A DNA stretch of 13,412 nucleotides from Fibrobacteria bacterium GUT77 (GTDB lineage Bacteria; Fibrobacterota; Chitinivibrionia; Chitinivibrionales; Chitinispirillaceae): assembly GCA_001462255.1 (NCBI GenBank), contig LIUJ01000231.1:1543-14954 (forward strand), given 5' to 3'. The notes below the pieces were generated by a model that saw only the letters and a program-made list of their open reading frames with translations, did not search any database and was not told the origin of the DNA. Made by a program: the position numbers and the translations under genes. This document shows, piece by piece, positions 5,090 through 11,836 of this stretch. Every line of letters begins with the position of its first letter. Position 1 is the stretch's first letter.

Positions 5090-6945
5090 CCGGTCTAAAA
5101 ATATATACCCGGACGCTGTCATATATGCGCCCGTACGTCGCGCTGATAGTTATAGCGCTTGTTCTCGCCTTGTTCACCGTGGCCTTTGAGGGACTCTCCC
5201 TTTGGTTTAGCGCCTCATTAGTCCAAACCATATTCAGCCACGAAGCGCCCGTTGTGTCAAAACCCGAATACACGCTCTCGAACGCCAACAACGTGCTCAA
5301 ATATTGGACGTCCGAAGCGATAGGCTCGCGCGAACCCATGGCCGCGCTACAGATGGTCTGCGCCTTGATGTCGCTCTCTTTCCTCCTCAAAAACGTCTTC
5401 ATATACCTAAAAGGTTTGGCCATGACCCGCCTAAACCTCTCCGTGGTGCGCGATATGCGCAACCAACTCTTCACACACGCGCTAACCCTCCCGGTCTCCT
5501 ACTACGACCGCACGAAATCCGGCAACGTAGTTTCTTTGGTCGTAAACGACGTGTCGAACATAAATAACTCCATGACCGGCACATTCGACAAAATATTAGT
5601 GGAACCTATGCGCCTGCTCTTCTTCGTGTGCACGCTCTTTGTCATAAACTACAAATTCACCTTAGCCATATTCGTGATATTCCCCGTGCTCGGCTACCTT
5701 ATAACCCTGATAGGGCGCACCGTGCGACGCAGGAGCAAGCGGGTAATGGAACACTTGGCGGCGCTGCTCTCCATTCTCCACGAGACCGTCAGCGGCGTGC
5801 GAATCGTTAAAATCTTCGGGACGCAAGGCCACGAGGCCGCTAAGTTCAAGGACGAGAACAACCGCTTTATCCGCCAGTCTTTCCGATCGAACTACGTCGG
5901 AGCGCTGGCGAGCCCCATCACAGAGGTGATGGGTGTTGTCGTGGTGGTGATACTGCTTTGGTACGGCGGAAGCCAGGTGCTAAGCTCCGGCGGCTTCGGC
6001 GCGGAGGACTTCACGCGGTTTTTGGTCTTTCTATTCTCCATCTTCACTCCGCTCAAAGAGATAAGCCGGCTCAACACAACGTTACAAAGCGGCTTCGCCT
6101 CCGCCGACCGGGTCTTCGCCGCCCTTGATTCGCCCGTTGAAAAAACTGCCGTCGAACCTCCCGTAAGCAACAACGGCGAGACCCCGGCGCCGCCCGCGCC
6201 CATACCGTTCAACAACAAGATCGAATTTCAAAACGTCGGCTTCAATTATCCCGGATGCGCGGAAACCGTGCTCAAAGACATAAGTTTTGAGATAAAGAAA
6301 GGCAGCATCGCCGCCCTCGTCGGTTCCAGCGGGAGCGGTAAGAGCACAACGCTCGACCTACTGCCGCGCTTCTACGACATAACGGACGGAAAGATCGCCA
6401 TCGACGGCCGCGACACCCGCGAAATGAACTTGGCGAGTTTGCGAAAACTCTTCGGCATTGTCGCCCAAGAGACCTTCCTGTTCAACGATACCATATCCGC
6501 CAACATCGCCTACGGTTTGCAAAACGCCGACAAAGACTCCATAGTCGCGGCCGCCGTAGCCGCCAACGCTTGGGAATTTATAGAAAAACTCCCCAACGGC
6601 TTAGACACGGTGATAGGCGAACGCGGGGTAATGCTCTCCGGCGGCCAACGCCAACGCCTGTCTATAGCGCGGGCGCTGTTGCTTAACCCGCCTATCCTCA
6701 TCTTAGACGAAGCGACGTCAAGCTTAGACACGGAATCGGAGCGCCTTGTGCAAGCCGCCATAAACAACGTAATGGAAAACCGCACGGTATTGGTGGTGGC
6801 CCATAGGCTGTCGACCATACGACACGCCGATCAAATATTGGTTTTGGAAGCGGGAAAGATAGTTGAGCGCGGAACGCACAACGAGCTTTTAGCCATGAAC
6901 AACAGATACAAATACTTCTACGATATCCAGTTCGCTAACGGCTAA
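5086..6945 (+). CDS. MsbA-like ABC exporter, fused transmembrane and ATPase domains
   Basis: A homodimeric type IV ABC exporter half-transporter of 619 residues. The transmembrane domain (about 1-350) has six predicted helices, the first opening MTGLKIYTRTLSYMRPYVAL. The nucleotide-binding domain has all motifs: Walker A GSSGSGKST (413-421), Q-loop AQETFLFNDTISANIAYG, signature LSGGQRQRLS from 517, Walker B ILILDE with Asp541 and Glu542, a D-loop SSLD and H-loop His573 in VVAHRLSTIRHAD. The Q-loop block resembles the lipid A flippase MsbA more than drug exporters, but substrate cannot be read from sequence. A proline-rich insert (about 360-375) separates the domains. Start choice is open among TTG 5086, ATG 5065 and TTG 5047. 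It is 3' of the zinc-ribbon gene and converges on the fumarase beta gene with a 6-nt gap. Its first 330 codons use ATA heavily for Ile. Confidence 0.93.
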   Translation: MTGLKIYTRTLSYMRPYVALIVIALVLALFTVAFEGLSLWFSASLVQTIFSHEAPVVSKPEYTLSNANNVLKYWTSEAIGSREPMAALQMVCALMSLSFLLKNVFIYLKGLAMTRLNLSVVRDMRNQLFTHALTLPVSYYDRTKSGNVVSLVVNDVSNINNSMTGTFDKILVEPMRLLFFVCTLFVINYKFTLAIFVIFPVLGYLITLIGRTVRRRSKRVMEHLAALLSILHETVSGVRIVKIFGTQGHEAAKFKDENNRFIRQSFRSNYVGALASPITEVMGVVVVVILLWYGGSQVLSSGGFGAEDFTRFLVFLFSIFTPLKEISRLNTTLQSGFASADRVFAALDSPVEKTAVEPPVSNNGETPAPPAPIPFNNKIEFQNVGFNYPGCAETVLKDISFEIKKGSIAALVGSSGSGKSTTLDLLPRFYDITDGKIAIDGRDTREMNLASLRKLFGIVAQETFLFNDTISANIAYGLQNADKDSIVAAAVAANAWEFIEKLPNGLDTVIGERGVMLSGGQRQRLSIARALLLNPPILILDEATSSLDTESERLVQAAINNVMENRTVLVVAHRLSTIRHADQILVLEAGKIVERGTHNELLAMNNRYKYFYDIQFANG

Positions 6946-6951
6946 CGCCGC

Positions 6952-7551
6952 CTACATCCACAAATACTCCTTAGGCCCCAACTCGTACAGATCGTTTCCC
7001 TTGCCGTCGATGGCCACAATAAGGGGTAGCGACTCCATTTCAAACATATATACGGCTTCAGGCCCCAAATCCTCATAGCATATTATCCGCGACGACTTTA
7101 TGCGAGAGGATATAAGCGCCCCGGCTCCGCCGACGGCCGCCATATAAACCGCGCCGCACTCTTTTATGGCCTCAATCACGGCCGTTCCCCTATCGCCCTT
7201 GCCTATCATCGCCGCCAAACCCGTTTGGCGCAAAATGTCCGGGGTGTACTTATCCATGCGGGAGCTTGTGGTGGGGCCGGCGCTACCTATCGCCGCCGTC
7301 TTTGTCGGCGGCGTGGGGCCGCAGTAGTAGAGTACCTGATTGGCGAGGGAGAGCGGCAACGGCTTACCGCTCTCAATGAGTTTCATGAAGCGCTTGTGCG
7401 CCGCGTCGCGGGCGGTGTAAACGGCGCCGGAAAGCAATATCCTGTCGCCGGCGCGTAGAGACGCCAGCGCGCTCTTGTCGCTTATGGGGAACGTCAGATT
7501 TATCGGCGGCTTATTCGACACGGTCAATTCGCCAAACTCAATCCGCCCCAC
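6952..7551 (-). CDS. Class I fumarase / L-tartrate dehydratase, beta subunit (C-terminal domain protein)
   Basis: The beta half of an iron-sulfur hydro-lyase that hydrates fumarate to malate or acts on a related diacid such as tartrate. The 199-residue length is normal for the separate beta subunit. Diagnostic motifs are AGDRILLSGAVYTARDAAHKR (34-54, in two stretches), YYCGPTPP (75-82), GPTTSSRMDKYTP (92-104), IGKGDRG (116-122) and the late YEDLGPEAVYMFE block. The alpha subunit holding the cluster ligands is not adjacent: the neighbours are a secreted protein and a convergent exporter. The frame overlaps the upstream gene by 28 nt if GTG 7551 is used. TTG at 7527 would overlap its TGA by 4 nt (TTGA), and GTG at 7521 is also possible. 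All three keep the known domain intact. Substrate is undecided. Confidence 0.88.
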   Translation of the reverse strand: MGRIEFGELTVSNKPPINLTFPISDKSALASLRAGDRILLSGAVYTARDAAHKRFMKLIESGKPLPLSLANQVLYYCGPTPPTKTAAIGSAGPTTSSRMDKYTPDILRQTGLAAMIGKGDRGTAVIEAIKECGAVYMAAVGGAGALISSRIKSSRIICYEDLGPEAVYMFEMESLPLIVAIDGKGNDLYELGPKEYLWM

Positions 7552-8489
7552 GTCCCCGGAATCAACCGGGTAGCGCCGACCGGATAGGCGGCCCCCTGCT
7601 TCTTGCCCCTCGCGAAGACCGCGAAACCCATGTTCCGCCCGTCAAAGGGCAACACGCCCAACTCGCTCCACGGAAGCGTAACCAACCGCCCCGCGCCGGC
7701 CTTAGTCAAAACAATAGACTTGGCGTCCCCCCAGGAGGTCTCGTCAACCTTCAACCCATCCTTGTCGACCGAACGCTTGGACGCGCGTATGCCGTAGGCG
7801 CTGTCGGCGCCGACCGCCACAAATCTGTCCGCCCACGCGGTAAAGGCGTTGGCGCCGTACTTTAAATCCAACGCGAACTCCGCCTCCGGCACGGAAGCGC
7901 TCGGCGTAAAGTACAAAAAGAGCCCAAACGCGTTCCACCCGGCGGCAAAAACGGCCCCGCCCACGCTAAACCCGCTCAACCCCGCGAGCGTCTCCGCCGC
8001 CCCCTCCCCAGAAATCCCGTCTTTAAGCTTGACCGCCGAAAGGTGCGGACTCGTCGGAACCCACTTGTTTTCGGCCGACACCGTCCCGCTAAGCAACGCG
8101 ACGCCAACGGGTTCCACAACCCCCTTGTACTCCGTTCCGGGCACGTTCCACTCTATGCTCAAAAAATCCCCGCCGCCGACCGGAACGCCCCTCACGCGCC
8201 CCAAAAATACGTCGACGACCGCGCCGTCCGGCTTAACGCTCTTGGAAAACAATACGGACGACCGCGCCCCCGAACGCCGGACAACCTTGAAATCGACGCT
8301 ACCCTTGGGCAAACGAGCGGTGTCAACCTGCGCGGACACGGAAACCGAGTCGGAACGCAACGTCGTCCACTCCGTCGGCGAGGTGATAACCACCGGAACA
8401 TCATCGGCCTGGGCAAACGCGTACGCGGGCAACGCCGCCAAAAACGCCGTTACGGCGGCGACCGATTTCAGCTTTGCGGATACAAACAT
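7524..8489 (-). CDS. Secreted protein of unknown function with a possible CBM9-like C-terminal region
   Basis: I do not recognise a named family. The 321-residue protein has a clear Sec signal peptide: basic start, hydrophobic core AAVTAFLAALPAYA and an AFA cleavage site after residue 26. The mature part is beta-rich with no obvious membrane segment. It opens with an Ig-like-looking stretch (VPVVITSPTEWTTLRSD, 31-47). The C-terminal half has features reminiscent of CBM9/DOMON-like sandwiches, especially LPWSELG (272-278) and RNMGFAVFARG (285-295) followed by a TWGGLS end; this is a weak resemblance. There is no lipobox cysteine after the signal. ATG 8489 has AAAGGG 8 nt upstream and a good promoter at 8541-8569. 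The frame is open to 8585 but the signal peptide fixes the start. It is divergent from the GH57 gene and overlaps the fumarase beta gene at its 3' end. Confidence 0.8.
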   Translation of the reverse strand: MFVSAKLKSVAAVTAFLAALPAYAFAQADDVPVVITSPTEWTTLRSDSVSVSAQVDTARLPKGSVDFKVVRRSGARSSVLFSKSVKPDGAVVDVFLGRVRGVPVGGGDFLSIEWNVPGTEYKGVVEPVGVALLSGTVSAENKWVPTSPHLSAVKLKDGISGEGAAETLAGLSGFSVGGAVFAAGWNAFGLFLYFTPSASVPEAEFALDLKYGANAFTAWADRFVAVGADSAYGIRASKRSVDKDGLKVDETSWGDAKSIVLTKAGAGRLVTLPWSELGVLPFDGRNMGFAVFARGKKQGAAYPVGATRLIPGTWGGLSLAN

Positions 8490-8540
8490 AACATAAACCC
8501 TTTCGTGAATTTTAACCGATACGGGGATCAACCATAACTC

Positions 8541-8569
8541 AATATAATAGTTCGCCCTTAAAAAGTCAA
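8541..8569 (-). promoter_or_regulatory. Sigma-70-type promoter for the secreted-protein gene
   Basis: On the minus strand TTGACT (8569-8564), a 17-nt spacer, then TATATT (8546-8541) followed by G. Transcription should start near 8534, leaving a leader of about 45 nt to the ATG at 8489. Both boxes, the spacer length and the flanking bases TTT and G match the promoter at 3071-3099. Confidence 0.65.
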
Positions 8570-8603
8570 ATATTAATATCAACACCGACGCGTTTTAAAG
8601 ATT

Positions 8604-8632
8604 TTCACACATCCGCCCCCCGCCGCTATATA
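8604..8632 (+). promoter_or_regulatory. Candidate promoter for the GH57 gene
   Basis: TTCACA (8604-8609), a 17-nt C-rich spacer and TATATA (8627-8632), with TATATT overlapping at 8629-8634. Transcription would start near 8639, with a leader of about 66 nt that is very AT-rich before the AAAGGGA ribosome site. The -10 match is imperfect. Confidence 0.4.
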
Positions 8633-8704
8633 TTTTTTGTTTATGTAATTTCTTTTGAAAAAAATTTTAATTCCAAAACCATAAAAACGAAAGGGACAAA
8701 AAAC

Positions 8705-10162
8705 ATGAGTATCGGCCCGGAAATTCTCGAAGACGGCCTTCCCAACATCACCGCGTTCAAAGATGTTGAAGACGCCGTAAAATCACGCCCGAAAACCGTA
8801 TACGACCTCGGGAAGATCAACTTCGGCGGCATACGCAGCGCAACTGCCATCGCGCTACACATGCACCAGCCGCTTATCCCAGCAGGCGGCGGCGACCTCG
8901 GCACCGCCGACATCATCAGCAACCTAAAGTACATGATGGACAACCAGGGAATCGGCGACAACCACAACGCCCCCGTATTCCACTGGTGCTACAAACGCAT
9001 AGGCGAGTTCATCCCGCAACTCCTCGGAGAGGGCAAACAACCCCGCGTAATGCTCGAATACTCCGGCGAACTCCTATACGGACTGCGCAAGATGGGCCTC
9101 GACGACGTCTTTGACACCCTCAAACGCGTAACGTGCGACCCCGGCATGGCCCACACCGTCGAGTGGCTCGGTTGCCCCTGGGGACACGCCGTGGCCCCCT
9201 CCACGCCCGTACAGGACTACCGCCTGCACGTCAAAGCGTGGCAGAGCAATTTCGCCGCGATATTCGGAACCGACGCCCTCAAACGCGTCCGCGGCTTCTC
9301 CCCCTCCGAGATGGCGCTGCCCAACCACCCCGACACCGCCTACGAATTCGTCAAAACGCTAACGGAGTGCGGCTTTACCTGGGTACTCGTCCAAGAACAC
9401 ACCGTAGAACGCCCCGAAAACGGCTGGGGCCCGGAGAATAAGTACATCCCCCACCGCCTTGTCTGCAAAAACTCCAAAGGCGAGGAGGCGAGCATCATCG
9501 CCATCATCAAAACCCAAGGCAGCGACACCAAATTGGTCGCCCAAATGCAACCGTACTATGAGGCCAAGGGTATGTCGCGCACGGCCATAGCCGGCAAGAG
9601 CGTCCCGCCGCTCGTAGCCCAAATAGCCGACGGCGAAAACGGCGGCGTAATGATGAACGAGTTCCCGCCCAAATTCATGGAAGTAGCCAGAGACTCCACC
9701 GGCTCCGACTCCCCCATGATGAACGTCACCGAATACTTGGAACACCTCGCCGCGCTTGGCATAACCGAAAAAGACCTGCCCACCCTGCAGCCGCTCTTCC
9801 AAAAGCGGATTTGGGACAAGATCGCCGGAAGCGCCAAGAAGCCGGATATCGCGCAAACCATAGAAGAACTGAAGAAAGAAGACGGCCGCTTCCACATGGA
9901 CGGCGGTAGCTGGACAAACAACATCTCCTGGGTGCAAGGTTACCAAAACGTCTTAGACCCCATAAACAAACTCAGCGCCCTATTCGCCCAAAAGGTACTA
10001 GGCTCAAATGTTCCGGTAACCGACCACCGCTACAGAAACGCGCTGTACTACCTCCTGCTCTCCCAAACCAGTTGCTTCAGGTACTGGGGCCAAGGAACAT
10101 GGACGGACTACGCGAGAGAAATTTGCAGGCGCGGTATGGAGATTGTGGACAAGGACTTTTGA
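8705..10162 (+). CDS. Glycoside hydrolase family 57 protein (alpha-glucan enzyme, substrate unknown)
   Basis: A retaining GH57 enzyme acting on alpha-glucans such as glycogen or amylose; members are amylases, 4-alpha-glucanotransferases, branching enzymes and amylopullulanases. The 485-residue protein has the first family motif as HMHQP (52-56), the nucleophile region as GFSPSEMA with candidate Glu202, and the acid/base region as ADGENG with candidate Asp309. The last third (about 335-485) is helical. About 45 residues precede HMHQP, more than in many family members. There is no signal peptide, so it should act in the cytoplasm, most simply on stored glycogen. ATG 8705 has AAAGGGA 8 nt upstream. 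It is monocistronic, with its own promoter region and a strong terminator 5 nt after the stop. Ile codons are mainly ATC, unlike the ABC gene. The exact activity cannot be chosen. Confidence 0.9.
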   Translation: MSIGPEILEDGLPNITAFKDVEDAVKSRPKTVYDLGKINFGGIRSATAIALHMHQPLIPAGGGDLGTADIISNLKYMMDNQGIGDNHNAPVFHWCYKRIGEFIPQLLGEGKQPRVMLEYSGELLYGLRKMGLDDVFDTLKRVTCDPGMAHTVEWLGCPWGHAVAPSTPVQDYRLHVKAWQSNFAAIFGTDALKRVRGFSPSEMALPNHPDTAYEFVKTLTECGFTWVLVQEHTVERPENGWGPENKYIPHRLVCKNSKGEEASIIAIIKTQGSDTKLVAQMQPYYEAKGMSRTAIAGKSVPPLVAQIADGENGGVMMNEFPPKFMEVARDSTGSDSPMMNVTEYLEHLAALGITEKDLPTLQPLFQKRIWDKIAGSAKKPDIAQTIEELKKEDGRFHMDGGSWTNNISWVQGYQNVLDPINKLSALFAQKVLGSNVPVTDHRYRNALYYLLLSQTSCFRYWGQGTWTDYAREICRRGMEIVDKDF

Positions 10163-10166
10163 CATC

Positions 10167-10194
10167 AGGGGCGGGTTTACCCGCCCCTTTTTTT
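10167..10194 (+). terminator. Rho-independent terminator after the GH57 gene
   Basis: A 9-bp perfect stem, AGGGGCGGG (10167-10175) with CCCGCCCCT (10180-10188), a TTTA loop and seven T residues (10188-10194). It starts 5 nt after the GH57 stop codon. Read from the minus strand, the hairpin is not followed by a T run, so it should act on plus-strand transcription only. Confidence 0.93.
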
Positions 10195-10211
10195 AGCTTG
10201 CCGACCCAGGG

Positions 10212-11792
10212 TCAGCACCCCACCACCGTCACACGCTTACCGTCCACCGTTTCATCCTTCATGTAAATCTTGTCGTTCCAACTCTTCCCCGTACCCCTAT
10301 CGAAGATAACCAACCACCCGGCGTCCGAGCCGAATTTATCCATGTAATCGCGGATTTGCGCCAAACTCTCGGCGCGGCTACTCTCGTTCTGCAGAATTTT
10401 CAGCTCTATGGGATACTTATAGCCGCCATACTCCACACACAAATCTACTCGTCTCGTACCGGCAACCGCTTCACGCCGGACATCCCCGCCGCCGTTTACC
10501 ACCCGCTGAAGGAACGCTTGTATTACTAAATGGGCGGCGGCTTCGGAGTATTCGTAGATTATCGTCTCGTAGCGCTCCCTCCAAATCTCACTGTTCTCAC
10601 GCCAATACTCTTGAAACGCCCTCATCAAAACATTCATATCTATCTTACCGTCTTTGATGTAATTCGGGGGAGCGTATTTTGCGCCCGCGTTAATTATTGA
10701 TTCTTGGGCCTTCCGCGTCAGCGTCCTAAAAATCAGTTCCGCGTAGATGGGATTCGAGGGTTCGGTGTAAATCCGGTCGTCCCTGATAAGACCTAAATCT
10801 TTTGTGAACATATAATCGTCGTCGCTCTTGTCGGCTACCTCTTCGCCGATAATAAGCGGTTGTATGATCTTTCGGACTCGCGGTTCTTTCAACCTCTCCA
10901 AGAGGCTATCGACATGCGTCCCGCGGGCGAGGATTATGTTATGAACGGCCTGCTCCGCCATCCCTCTCGTAACGAGCGCGGTGTAATCCCTTTTAGCGAT
11001 CTTCTCCACGCACTCACGGGCGACGGCGTTCACTAACCACGGTTGCCCATTAGTTTGCTCAAAGGCGTAGTCCGCCACCCGCGGCTCAAACGCTTGTCCC
11101 GTCTCGGCCGTATGTTGCGTGTAGAGTTCGATAATCTCCTCTTTGGTGAAATTCCTTAAACTAATGGCCTCCGTCACAATATTGAACGGACTCGCGCTCC
11201 CAAGCGTCTGGGAGTCTCCGCGCGCCTGAACTCTATAATCGCGGAGGTTGCGCATCCCCACAAGGGCTATGGAATGAACGAACGGGATATCCCCCCTATT
11301 TATGTACCCGGCTCTAAGTTGCCTCAAAAAGGATATCAGCGTCCCCTCGGAAAGACAATCGGCCTCGTCGAAAAATACGACCAACGGCTTGCCAAGCGTT
11401 TTGCAATAAGCCGAGAGCGAATCCCTAAGCACATTGGTGAAATCCTCGTAGTCGGCGCCCACCGCAAAACCTTCCGGCATACCGCTATCCCTAAACGCGG
11501 ACGCCAACGTTCTGACTATCGCCGGAATCCCGCGTTCCGGCTCGGATATCCCCTGAATTGCTTCTAATGAGCAATATATGGCGTAACAATCGCCCGCCGC
11601 GTTAATGTCGCGGGTAAGTTGCTTCAAGAGCGTGGTCTTACCGCTCTGCCGCGCCGCGTGGATGACAAAGTAATGCTTCTGACGGATCAAATCCATCAAA
11701 TCTTCGCCGATACCGCGCAACGGATCGAGCATATAATGATCGTCCGGCAAACACGGGCCGGCGACGTTGAACTCCTTCCTACACTTATACAT
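10212..11792 (-). CDS. AAA-like ATPase with C-terminal PD-(D/E)XK nuclease-like domain
   Basis: A 526-residue protein. It opens with FNVAGPCLPDDHYMLDPL (8-25), typical of AAA-like ATPases of the AAA_35 kind. Walker A is AARQSGKTT (46-54), with Ala replacing the first Gly. Walker B is LVVFFDEAD with Asp142 and Glu143. A winged-helix-like middle (about 215-360) follows. The C-terminus has a PD-(D/E)XK pattern: RRVDLCVEYGG with Asp450, then PIELK with Glu463 and Lys465, and QIRDYMDKFG further on. This architecture is common in FCB bacteria and spirochaetes; its function is unproven, and defence or mobile-element roles are guesses. ATG 11792 has AGGCGG 9 nt upstream. It lies 44 nt after the second ATPase gene and converges on GH57. 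Confidence 0.85.
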   Translation of the reverse strand: MYKCRKEFNVAGPCLPDDHYMLDPLRGIGEDLMDLIRQKHYFVIHAARQSGKTTLLKQLTRDINAAGDCYAIYCSLEAIQGISEPERGIPAIVRTLASAFRDSGMPEGFAVGADYEDFTNVLRDSLSAYCKTLGKPLVVFFDEADCLSEGTLISFLRQLRAGYINRGDIPFVHSIALVGMRNLRDYRVQARGDSQTLGSASPFNIVTEAISLRNFTKEEIIELYTQHTAETGQAFEPRVADYAFEQTNGQPWLVNAVARECVEKIAKRDYTALVTRGMAEQAVHNIILARGTHVDSLLERLKEPRVRKIIQPLIIGEEVADKSDDDYMFTKDLGLIRDDRIYTEPSNPIYAELIFRTLTRKAQESIINAGAKYAPPNYIKDGKIDMNVLMRAFQEYWRENSEIWRERYETIIYEYSEAAAHLVIQAFLQRVVNGGGDVRREAVAGTRRVDLCVEYGGYKYPIELKILQNESSRAESLAQIRDYMDKFGSDAGWLVIFDRGTGKSWNDKIYMKDETVDGKRVTVVGC

Positions 11793-11836
11793 ATCCGGCT
11801 ACCGCCTTTTCTTGGAGATTTATAACAAGTACGCGG

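Noticed and set aside
6939..6950. Small hairpin CGGC-TAAC-GCCG at the ABC stop codon, considered as a bidirectional terminator between convergent genes
   Set aside because: The stem is only 4 bp, overlaps the stop codon, and no T run follows on either strand.
9359..9946. Open frame of 195 codons on the minus strand inside GH57
   Set aside because: It is a shadow of the GH57 gene with no recognisable motif and no ribosome site of note.
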